12,939 nt of DNA from Dysosmobacter segnis (lineage in GTDB: Bacteria > Bacillota > Clostridia > Oscillospirales > Oscillospiraceae), in NCBI RefSeq assembly GCF_014297285.1, contig NZ_JACOQI010000036.1:1-12939 (forward strand), given 5' to 3'. A program made the translations under genes and the position numbers. The notes below the pieces were generated by a model. It saw only the letters and a program-made list of their open reading frames with translations. It searched no databases and was not told the DNA's origin. Below are positions 1 through 5,869 of the stretch, one piece after another (position 1 is the stretch's first letter; each line of letters opens with the position of its first letter).

Positions 1-66
1 GAGCTCCGCAAGATTGCCGAGTACATTGAAATCAACACTACGGAAGATACCGCAGTAGCGGGCTAA
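1..66 (+). CDS. C-terminal end of an unidentified protein (partial)
   Basis: An open frame enters from the left edge on the plus strand and runs 21 codons to a TAA at 64-66. The visible tail reads ELRKIAEYIEINTTEDTAVA then G. I do not recognise the family. It faces the toxin-antitoxin remnant convergently, and an inverted repeat overlaps its stop codon. It is the only candidate gene on the plus strand in the window. Because it lies next to a truncated toxin it may belong to an inserted element, but that is inference. It is too short to rule out a chance open frame. Confidence 0.4.
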   Translation, partial: ELRKIAEYIEINTTEDTAVAG

Positions 67-76
67 CCCCCGCTAC
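55..76. other. Inverted repeat at the end of the plus-strand partial gene
   Basis: Perfect 8-base arms, GTAGCGGG at 55-62 and CCCGCTAC at 69-76, enclose a 6-base loop containing the stop codon of the partial plus-strand gene. No T-run follows on either strand, so it is a weak terminator candidate. It could also be a structured end of a mobile element. Confidence 0.4.
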
Positions 77-110
77 AAACCCCTTTGACAGTGTGTTTTC
101 CTAATAGGCG

Positions 111-212
111 CTAATCATAGGGAGTTCCCGCCTCCGTAATATGATACTTTACGATCTCCTCAAAGTCATGTTGAGCGGGAGGAAGATAGACCAGCTTACT
201 TTTCGTAGGCAC
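111..212 (-). pseudogene. Truncated RelE/ParE-like toxin
   Basis: A GTG start at 212-210 opens a 33-codon frame (VPTKSKLVYLPPAQHDFEEI, then VKYHITEAGTPYD) ending in TAG at 113-111. The pattern of a short basic strand, LVYLPPAQ-D-EEIV-Y and then a GTP-type turn matches the beginning of RelE/ParE-superfamily toxins, which are usually about 90-110 residues. The C-terminal two thirds, which carry the catalytic or gyrase-binding surface, are missing, and I see no continuation in the other frames. The start overlaps the antitoxin gene by 17 bases. A GGAGG inside the antitoxin gene lies 9 bases upstream of the GTG, the usual coupled arrangement. It is probably a non-functional remnant left by an insertion, deletion or early stop. 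Confidence 0.65.
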
Positions 213-468
213 GGAACAGCTCCTCCATTCTTTCGTCAAGCTCCTCCGGCGTGCAGACAGGCTCTCCGCTCAGTCTGCTGATTTCCGCGGCATAGATCTT
301 GTCGCGGTGTCGGAACATTTTTTCTCGCTCCTCGTATGCTGCCATGCTCATATAAACACCGTCATCTTCACCCTTATTCGTGATGAAGATCGGTTCACCG
401 GATGCCTTTGCCAGCTCGGAGATCTGCGTATACTCATTCCGCAGAGCAGAGGATGGTCTGATTTGCAT
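196..468 (-). CDS. Phd/YefM-family antitoxin
   Basis: This 90-residue protein starts MQIRPSSALRNEYTQISELA, followed by EPIFITNKG, GVYMSMAAYEE and an acidic helical C-terminus. That is the standard layout of Phd/YefM antitoxins: an N-terminal DNA-binding and dimerisation fold that represses the operon, then a tail that wraps and neutralises a RelE/ParE/Doc-type toxin. AGGAGG sits 7 bases upstream of the ATG. Upstream are a consensus -10 box and a palindrome that probably acts as its own operator. Its toxin partner directly downstream is truncated, so it now appears to be an orphan antitoxin. It may persist as a repressor or as protection against a related toxin elsewhere. The family call is confident; the orphan role is inferred. 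Confidence 0.9.
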   Translation of the reverse strand: MQIRPSSALRNEYTQISELAKASGEPIFITNKGEDDGVYMSMAAYEEREKMFRHRDKIYAAEISRLSGEPVCTPEELDERMEELFRAYEK

Positions 469-481
469 AGAAAGCCCTCCT

Positions 482-511
482 TATCAATTTCTTGATAGTA
501 TTATATCAAGA
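482..511. promoter_or_regulatory. Palindromic operator, probable antitoxin-binding site
   Basis: TCTTGATA (490-497) and TATCAAGA (504-511) form a perfect 8-base inverted repeat around a 6-base centre. A further TATCAA half-site lies at 482-487. The three half-sites cover the -10 box and early transcribed region of the antitoxin promoter. Phd/YefM antitoxins are known to repress their own operons by binding such palindromes. The assignment to this antitoxin is inferred from position. Confidence 0.65.
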
Positions 512-528
512 TAACGCTTTTTATGCAA
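500..528 (-). promoter_or_regulatory. Promoter of the antitoxin-toxin operon
   Basis: Read on the minus strand, TTGCAT (528-523) is followed by a 17-base spacer and a perfect TATAAT (505-500), about 32 bases before the antitoxin start. The -10 is consensus and the spacing ideal; the -35 matches only in its TTG. The -10 lies inside the palindrome described separately, so binding there would block RNA polymerase. Confidence 0.75.
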
Positions 529-659
529 GCCTATCTTTGTGAGGTGTAAAAGGTGACTTTATAGGCCTACAGCATTCGCCGGCAAAGCAACCATTGTGTC
601 TTATTCGTTGCCTCTGGCAGGAGAGTCCGGATTCGATTTTTCAATTCTTTCTTCACGAA
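529..659. other. Intergenic stretch without a recognised gene
   Basis: This stretch lies between the antitoxin promoter and the stop of the pilin-like gene. I see no convincing coding frame with a ribosome site on either strand and no strong terminator hairpin with a T-run. It is where the ICE operon ends and the toxin-antitoxin remnant begins, so a junction may lie here. Confidence 0.4.
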
Positions 660-995
660 TTAGATCCCAATGATATTCCAGATGTATTTCGGCGCGATCA
701 GGCTGAAAATCAGGCAGGCAAAGAGGATGGCGGGGCCGGTCCACTCAAACTGTCCTCTCTGGCGATAATCAAAGTACGCGCCGCCAAGTTTCACAAAGAA
801 TGCGATGGCGAGGATCATATCCAATGCAGGGAACACCACCTTCTCCACCACGCTCTTGATCTGCTTGGCCGCCTCCGTCCATGTCTGCTCTACCGCTCCC
901 GCGACATCCCCGCCTGCAGCGAGTGCCGAGGTGCAGCAGAGGGTGGTCAGAAGCAGAAGCGTCAATGTCAGAATAATCATTTTTCTGTATTTCAA
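660..995 (-). CDS. DUF3852-type small membrane protein, VirB2/TrbC-pilin-like
   Basis: A 111-residue exported protein. Residues 1-27 are a signal peptide ending SALAA, followed by a short amphipathic stretch (GGDVAGAVEQTWTEAAKQIK). Two hydrophobic segments at about 53-72 and 85-108 are separated by a short polar loop with FDYRQRGQFEW. This matches my memory of the DUF3852 family encoded in Tn1549-like ICEs. The size and topology (cleaved leader, two membrane helices, about 85 mature residues) resemble VirB2/TrbC pilins of type IV secretion systems. That role is inferred from topology and context. The start is TTG at 995-993, chosen because AAGGAGG lies 10 bases upstream while the first ATG is 15 bases further in. 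It follows the giant adhesin gene after a hairpin and is the last ICE-type gene in this direction. Confidence 0.75.
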   Translation of the reverse strand: MKYRKMIILTLTLLLLTTLCCTSALAAGGDVAGAVEQTWTEAAKQIKSVVEKVVFPALDMILAIAFFVKLGGAYFDYRQRGQFEWTGPAILFACLIFSLIAPKYIWNIIGI

Positions 996-1005
996 GAAAT
1001 CTCAA

Positions 1006-1013
1006 CCTCCTTA
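1006..1013 (-). promoter_or_regulatory. Ribosome binding site deciding the TTG start of the pilin-like gene
   Basis: TAAGGAGG on the minus strand lies 10 bases before TTG at 995. The first in-frame ATG, at 980, would be 25 bases away, so TTG is the better start and gives a complete signal peptide. Confidence 0.7.
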
Positions 1014-1019
1014 AAATGG

Positions 1020-1047
1020 GGATGCCGCCCCTTGCGGAGCGGCATCC
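1020..1047 (-). terminator. Hairpin between the adhesin and pilin-like genes
   Basis: GGATGCCGC (1020-1028) pairs with GCGGCATCC (1039-1047), extended by two further G-C pairs past one mismatch and closed by a 4-base loop. On the minus-strand transcript it sits 11 bases after the adhesin stop. It is followed by CCCATTTTAAGGAGG, only a short T-run, and then the ribosome site of the next gene. It is probably a leaky terminator or an mRNA processing/stability element that sets a different dose for the downstream pilin-like gene. The structure is clear; the function is inferred. Confidence 0.6.
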
Positions 1048-1058
1048 GTTGTTAGTCC

Positions 1059-4000
1059 TTAATAACCGGTGCGAGGCAGGGGCTTGCTGGGGGCATAGAC
1101 ACGGGTGACCCAGCGGGAGGTCGCCATGATCCACTGCCCGTTGTAGACGCCGCCCGCATCCGACGTGTTGACGAACTGCGTACCACCGGCGAGCTTTGAA
1201 AGCACCTTGCAATCTACGCGGGGCGCCTCTACCTGACGGAAGTTTGAAGGTACGATGCCGAACGCCGCCATGAACTCCGTCACATACTCATTGGAAGCAA
1301 GTCCCAGCGCCGCAGGAGAGGCATCCAAGACATAGTTTTTGGATGTACTCAGATTATCCGCCAGCGTGCGCCAGGTATCGCCGCTGAGATTGGTTTTGTA
1401 CACGATCTTATAATTTCCGGGGGTGTTCCACGTGCCGGTGTAAATGGTCTGGAGCCGAACCGCCTTGACGGGCAAAGTGTCTCTCCAATAAAAAGACTCC
1501 AGCGCCGTGGTAGAGTTGTTGGCAATGTCGGCAAAATTGTAGCGGACAAGCTGCCCCGGCATGACCTCCACATAGCCGGTCTTCTTGATTGACACATTCG
1601 TTGAGAGGGATTTGTTAGTCATGCTTGCCTTGACGATTTGACCGGCGTACTCGATCTCCACCTCGATGGGCGTCTTATCCAGCCCATAAAACTCCGCCGC
1701 CTTGGATTCTACGATTTTGTACCGCGCCAAAGGCAGGAGCTTACTGACCGCCAAGCCGTTTTTATCCGTCTTGATGGTATCCACCAGACGGTTGGTGCGG
1801 GCGTTGTAAACTTCAAAGACAGTGTTGGGGATCGGCGTTCCGGCGGGCCAGCCATTCATCGAGTTGTAATCTTCCGAGGTCTTGACGATCTGGATCTGAC
1901 CAGTGATGGGCGTATTCTTCCACTCGATTTCTGTGGTTTCGCCGGACTTTACATACACGGTCTTTTTCTGCGTGTCGGGAATATATCCCTCATTTTCCAA
2001 TTCACGCAGATAGTAGCGTCCAGCTGTCAGATTTTCAAAACGGACATAACCTCGGTCATCGCTTGTCTCCTGCGCAATGGGATTGTTGCCGCTGTCGTAG
2101 AGAATGAAGGAAACGCCGTAGATGCCCTCGCCGGTGGCCGAATCGACCTTGTGGATCAGGATACCGGAGATAGCTTTGTTGGTCACCGTTTTGGTTGTGG
2201 TTTTACCATCCTCCACGGCAAAATAGATGGGGGTATTGTCCAGCTGGAAGCCCTTGCCTGCCTCCGTTTCCACGGCATAGTAGCTGCCGCTTTCCAGCGG
2301 CACATACACGCGGCCATCCGTTCCGGTGGTGACGGTGTCCACCAGTCCGCCATCGCTGACACGGCGGATCTCGAAGGTGGTGTTGGGGATGCGCTGGGTT
2401 TTGTCCGCCGCATTCACTTTCACCAGTTCCAGCCCACCGATGGGAGCATTATAAAAATAGAGGGACTGCGTGTCATTGGGGTTGACCACCACGGTCTGTG
2501 TGCGGGTATTTTTGTCGATGGTGTAACCGGGGACAGATTTTTCCTCTGTCACCACCAGTGTGCCGGTGACGCCCTTGAGAATGATCTGCCCGTTTTCGTC
2601 GGTATAGTACAGACCGTTGGAGCTGATTTTTCCGTTTTCGTCGGGGACGAACTCGCCGGTAGCCGTAGTGATTTTGAAGGTAACGCCCTCCAGCGACGTC
2701 TTGCGGTCCAGAGAGGACAGCTTGTTGATAATCAGCGCGCCCTGTCGCTCATTCCAGAAAGTCATGCGCTGGGGAGACTGGTTCTGGTCGATCTTAATGC
2801 TCTGCGGTGTCCCGTCCAACACGAATCCATCCACAGATTTGACCTCTTTTACGGTAACAGTCATGCCGTCGGTCAGACCCTCAATGACGATCTGGCCTGC
2901 AGCGTCGGTGGTATAGTAGCCGTTGTTGGGGCCGACTACCGCACCGGAGGAGTCCGTCACAAGGAACTGTACCCCGGCAAGCGGTTCATTTTTCGTGCCG
3001 GAAATGTATTTCTGGAGAATCAATGTTGTAGTGGGTTTGTTGTAAAAGGTCAGCGTCTGCGTGTCGTTGGGATTAACTACTACGGTCTGTGTGCGGGTCG
3101 CTTCGTCAATGGTGAAGCCCGGAATCGTCTTGGTTTCCGTTGCTACCACGGTGCCGACGACGCCGGAGATGCGGATCTCACCAGATTTATTGGTGTAATA
3201 AATGCCGTTGCTGGACAGTTCGCCGTTGGCGTCGGGAACGAAGCTGCCATCCGCGTAGGTGATCTTAAACTCTACGCCCTCCAGCGGCTCCCCGTTGGGG
3301 CCGGAGCTGACCTTGCGGATGATGAGATTTCCGGCAGGCTGGTTCAGAAACTGCAAATGCGCCGTTTCGCCGCTCTTGATGAGCGCGTGCTGGGGGCTGT
3401 CATCCAACAGGTAGCCCGTTTTTGCTCTGACTTCACGGGCAATGACCGTCATGCCGGGTTCCAGACCATCCACCAGAATTTCGCCCGCGGCATTGGTGGT
3501 GAAGCGGCCGTTGTCATTGCCGAGATAATGGCCGCTGCTGTCGGTCAAAAGGAACTCTACGCCGGAGAGCGGTTCGTGCTTACTGTCATTGCTCAGCTTT
3601 GTAATGAGCAGGCTGCCGAGCGGCGCATTGCCAAAGCGGAGCGTCACCACATCCTGATCCTCGCCGGAGATCCACACCGTCTGGGGTTCGCGGTCGATGA
3701 TGTGATTTCCGTCGCTCTCAATCTCCTGGCAGATATAAGTGCCTTTTTCGAGGTTTGTCACGGTGAACGCTCCGTTGGGTCCGGTCAGATAGGTCCCGAT
3801 GACTGTACCGCCAGTACCGGAAGTGCCGCCGCCTAAATATCTCAGTTCAAATCGGCAGCCCTCCAGTCCTTTTCCGGTCTTTGCATCGTACTTATACACA
3901 ACAAGGGCACTGTGAGGAACATTGTCCACGGTCACGGTCTTAGAGGTATTGGCTTCCAGATAGAACTCGGTGACCCCGCTGCCCTGAATGCCGAAGCCCT

Positions 4001-5783
4001 TTGGAGCGGACTCCTCTACCAGTTTGTACCAGCCACGGTTTACATCGGTGATGGTGATTTTACCGTCGGAGGCCGTTGTGAACACACCGAGGTCGTTGAT
4101 CTCGCCGGTGGTGGTATTATCCGAGCCATAATAGATATGGAATTTGGCATTGGAGAGAGGATCACCGGTGACGCTGTTTCGCTTCAGGATCGTCAGGGAG
4201 GGTTTGACCGCGTTGAAGAAGGTCACCGTTCTGGTGCAGCCTGCTTCCAGATGTACCTCCTGCGGGATCTCAGAGAGAATGACATTGGAAGGCACATTTT
4301 TCTCCGTGATGCGATAGCTGCCCACGGGGATGGAATCGAGGAAGATGCGCCCCGCGCTGTCCGTCGTGGCGCTGGTGGAGTAGCTGCCGTCGATCTGCTC
4401 AATGAGATAGGTCACGCCCTCGATAGGCTCTCCGGTGGCAATGTTTTTCTTCAAAATTTCGAGTCCCGGCTTTTCATAGTCAACGAAGATGACTTCGGAG
4501 GTCTTGCCGGGGCGCAGCGCTACGGTCTGCTCGGTGTGAGACACTACATAAGGCTCCGGCACGGATTCCTCCCGGACGACATACACATCAGCGGGGATGT
4601 CTGAAAGGGTTGCCGAACCGTCCGAGCCGGTGGTGACGGAGGTAGAATAGCTGCCGGTCACGGATTTAATGGACAGCACCGTACCGGGGATCGGTGTGCC
4701 GGTCTGCGCATCGGTCTTGATGATCTTCATGCTGGGCAGTTCATAGTTCGTAGCGGTAACGGTATACTGCTTGTCTCCATCCGTGGTGTCCACATAGACG
4801 CTGAGTGGGGTGGAATCTGCGCAGTAGCCTGCCGGAGCTTCCACTTCTACAAAAGACCATAAGCCTTTCGTCACGTTATTGACTTCGATAATGCCGCCGT
4901 TTTTGGTCACATCGCTGCCGACGATCTGACCGTCACGGTAGATGTTGAATTTTGCACCGTCCAGCCCGCGGGTCGTTCCAGCAGCCACCTTTCGCAAGGT
5001 AATGTCCGCATCGCCGGCAGGAGGCGTGGGCTTATCCGGCACGGGAGCATCATTCACCACCAGTTTGCGGGGCGCATAGTAATTGAAGAAGCTCTGGCGT
5101 CCCTTGACGCTGGACTTTGCCCACACCGCCCATTTTGCGGCTTCATCCTCAACGACAGACGCAATGATGCCTTTGGCGGCGTACTCCTCAATCTGCTTCT
5201 GGAATTCCGCATCCTCCTTGGCTTTTTCTTTCAACATCCAGTCGGTGTAGCCCAAGTACATTTCATAGGTATCAGCGTTGGCGTAGCCGCCGCCATCGAT
5301 GTCACCATCGCCTTCGCCCTTGAAAGACTGGTGATCCCATACATAGGTCTGCGCGGCCATGAACAGGCTGCCGGGGATGTCACCCTTATAGTCCACGATA
5401 TAGGTCATCATCCACTTGAAGTTTTCAAGCTGCTGGGCGTCCAGCTCACCCATGCCGCTCTGCGCCAGCGCCGTTTTCAGGACAGCGTCTGCGTCCGCGC
5501 CGGTGGCAGAGGTATAGGTGTAAGAGTTGAGGAACGATGCCGTACCCCAGCGATAGCCATAGCCGCGATCCATGCAGTAGAGCATTTTGCCTGCCGCCAT
5601 CGGCGGCTTATAGCTGTACGGCGTACCGTCATGGAGAAGCCGCGTTGTCCAGTAGTTTGTGTTGCTGGTGGGCTTGATGCCGGTTCCGGTGCTGGAAGCG
5701 GCAAGTGCAGAAGTCGGAAGCAGCGTCAATAATGTCATAATGACAAGAAACGCCGACATGATCCTTGTTCTAAGTGTTTTCAA
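1059..5783 (-). CDS. Giant surface adhesin: thioester domain, twelve CnaB repeats, terminal LPRTG
   Basis: A 1574-residue exported protein. The order is: signal peptide 1-29 (ends SALAA); probable thioester domain about 40-240, with Cys70 in LYCMDRG and Gln145 in AAQTYVWD, the expected Cys and Gln partners; Pro-rich linker 243-257; twelve CnaB-like beta-sandwich domains starting near 259, 350, 440, 528, 625, 722, 817, 918, 1015, 1116, 1206 and 1295; a C-terminal beta-rich region about 1392-1562; and LPRTG at 1569-1573 followed only by Tyr and stop. Each CnaB repeat keeps an early Lys, a Glu in the fifth-to-sixth strand region and a final Asn (Asp in repeat 2), the set that forms self-catalysed Lys-Asn/Asp isopeptide bonds. 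The normal hydrophobic anchor and basic tail are missing. TTG at 5783 is chosen as start because AAGGAGG is 8 bases upstream; an upstream GTG in the same frame would run into the SCP gene. It probably acts as a long covalently stabilised adhesin, plausibly handled by the adjacent sortase. Confidence 0.9.
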   Translation of the reverse strand: MKTLRTRIMSAFLVIMTLLTLLPTSALAASSTGTGIKPTSNTNYWTTRLLHDGTPYSYKPPMAAGKMLYCMDRGYGYRWGTASFLNSYTYTSATGADADAVLKTALAQSGMGELDAQQLENFKWMMTYIVDYKGDIPGSLFMAAQTYVWDHQSFKGEGDGDIDGGGYANADTYEMYLGYTDWMLKEKAKEDAEFQKQIEEYAAKGIIASVVEDEAAKWAVWAKSSVKGRQSFFNYYAPRKLVVNDAPVPDKPTPPAGDADITLRKVAAGTTRGLDGAKFNIYRDGQIVGSDVTKNGGIIEVNNVTKGLWSFVEVEAPAGYCADSTPLSVYVDTTDGDKQYTVTATNYELPSMKIIKTDAQTGTPIPGTVLSIKSVTGSYSTSVTTGSDGSATLSDIPADVYVVREESVPEPYVVSHTEQTVALRPGKTSEVIFVDYEKPGLEILKKNIATGEPIEGVTYLIEQIDGSYSTSATTDSAGRIFLDSIPVGSYRITEKNVPSNVILSEIPQEVHLEAGCTRTVTFFNAVKPSLTILKRNSVTGDPLSNAKFHIYYGSDNTTTGEINDLGVFTTASDGKITITDVNRGWYKLVEESAPKGFGIQGSGVTEFYLEANTSKTVTVDNVPHSALVVYKYDAKTGKGLEGCRFELRYLGGGTSGTGGTVIGTYLTGPNGAFTVTNLEKGTYICQEIESDGNHIIDREPQTVWISGEDQDVVTLRFGNAPLGSLLITKLSNDSKHEPLSGVEFLLTDSSGHYLGNDNGRFTTNAAGEILVDGLEPGMTVIAREVRAKTGYLLDDSPQHALIKSGETAHLQFLNQPAGNLIIRKVSSGPNGEPLEGVEFKITYADGSFVPDANGELSSNGIYYTNKSGEIRISGVVGTVVATETKTIPGFTIDEATRTQTVVVNPNDTQTLTFYNKPTTTLILQKYISGTKNEPLAGVQFLVTDSSGAVVGPNNGYYTTDAAGQIVIEGLTDGMTVTVKEVKSVDGFVLDGTPQSIKIDQNQSPQRMTFWNERQGALIINKLSSLDRKTSLEGVTFKITTATGEFVPDENGKISSNGLYYTDENGQIILKGVTGTLVVTEEKSVPGYTIDKNTRTQTVVVNPNDTQSLYFYNAPIGGLELVKVNAADKTQRIPNTTFEIRRVSDGGLVDTVTTGTDGRVYVPLESGSYYAVETEAGKGFQLDNTPIYFAVEDGKTTTKTVTNKAISGILIHKVDSATGEGIYGVSFILYDSGNNPIAQETSDDRGYVRFENLTAGRYYLRELENEGYIPDTQKKTVYVKSGETTEIEWKNTPITGQIQIVKTSEDYNSMNGWPAGTPIPNTVFEVYNARTNRLVDTIKTDKNGLAVSKLLPLARYKIVESKAAEFYGLDKTPIEVEIEYAGQIVKASMTNKSLSTNVSIKKTGYVEVMPGQLVRYNFADIANNSTTALESFYWRDTLPVKAVRLQTIYTGTWNTPGNYKIVYKTNLSGDTWRTLADNLSTSKNYVLDASPAALGLASNEYVTEFMAAFGIVPSNFRQVEAPRVDCKVLSKLAGGTQFVNTSDAGGVYNGQWIMATSRWVTRVYAPSKPLPRTGY
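2439..3032 (-). repeat. Second copy of a two-domain CnaB unit (repeats 8-9)
   Basis: Adhesin residues 918-1115. Repeat 8 has VTDSSG-x4-GxNNGYYTTDAAG and DGMTV; repeat 9 has EFVPDENGKISSNGLYYT and NTRTQTVVVNPNDTQ. Both closely match the preceding pair (residues 722-917), giving an A-B-A-B order. This points to tandem duplication of a two-domain unit. The copies have diverged at the DNA level, so the event is not recent. Confidence 0.75.
3033..3620 (-). repeat. First copy of the two-domain CnaB unit (repeats 6-7)
   Basis: Adhesin residues 722-917. Repeat 6 has LTDSSGHYLGNDNGRFTT and PGMTV; repeat 7 has SFVPDANGELSSNGIYYT and TRTQTVVVNPNDTQTL. It is followed directly by the second copy. Confidence 0.75.
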
Positions 5784-5791
5784 GGTTGGTT

Positions 5792-5799
5792 CCTCCTTA
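5792..5799 (-). promoter_or_regulatory. Ribosome binding site deciding the TTG start of the adhesin
   Basis: TAAGGAGG on the minus strand, 8 bases before TTG at 5783-5781. The next in-frame ATG (5759) is 32 bases away and would remove the basic residues (KTLRTR) at the start of the signal peptide. Confidence 0.8.
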
Positions 5800-5820
5800 T
5801 TGTCATTTAGAGATAATGAA

Positions 5821-5850
5821 GAAGCAGACCGGTTTTTCTCGGTCTGCTTC
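5821..5850. terminator. Hairpin between the SCP and adhesin genes
   Basis: GAAGCAGACCG (5821-5831) and CGGTCTGCTTC (5840-5850) are perfect 11-base arms around an 8-base loop. On the minus strand it lies 19 bases after the SCP stop and about 20 bases before the adhesin ribosome site. It is followed by TTCATTATCTC rather than a run of T, so strong termination is unlikely on that strand. On the plus strand a T-rich stretch follows more loosely. It is probably an attenuating or mRNA-processing hairpin inside the operon. Confidence 0.55.
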
Positions 5851-5869
5851 ACGTTGATGTTGTTTGATT

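Noticed and set aside
84..112. TTGACA on the plus strand at 84-89 as a promoter
   Set aside because: No acceptable -10 box is found at 15-19 bases spacing, and no plus-strand gene follows.
2439..3620. Repeated DNA segments considered as a CRISPR or other non-coding repeat array
   Set aside because: The similarity follows codon frame and protein domains of about 95-100 residues; there are no short identical repeats with unique spacers.
1638..3836. A 732-codon open frame on the plus strand opposite the adhesin gene
   Set aside because: It is antisense to the CnaB repeats, lacks a ribosome site, and its translation only mirrors the repeat pattern of the real gene.
3912..4604. A 230-codon plus-strand open frame
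   Set aside because: It lies entirely antisense to the adhesin, has no domain pattern or ribosome site, and fits a shadow frame of GC-rich coding DNA.
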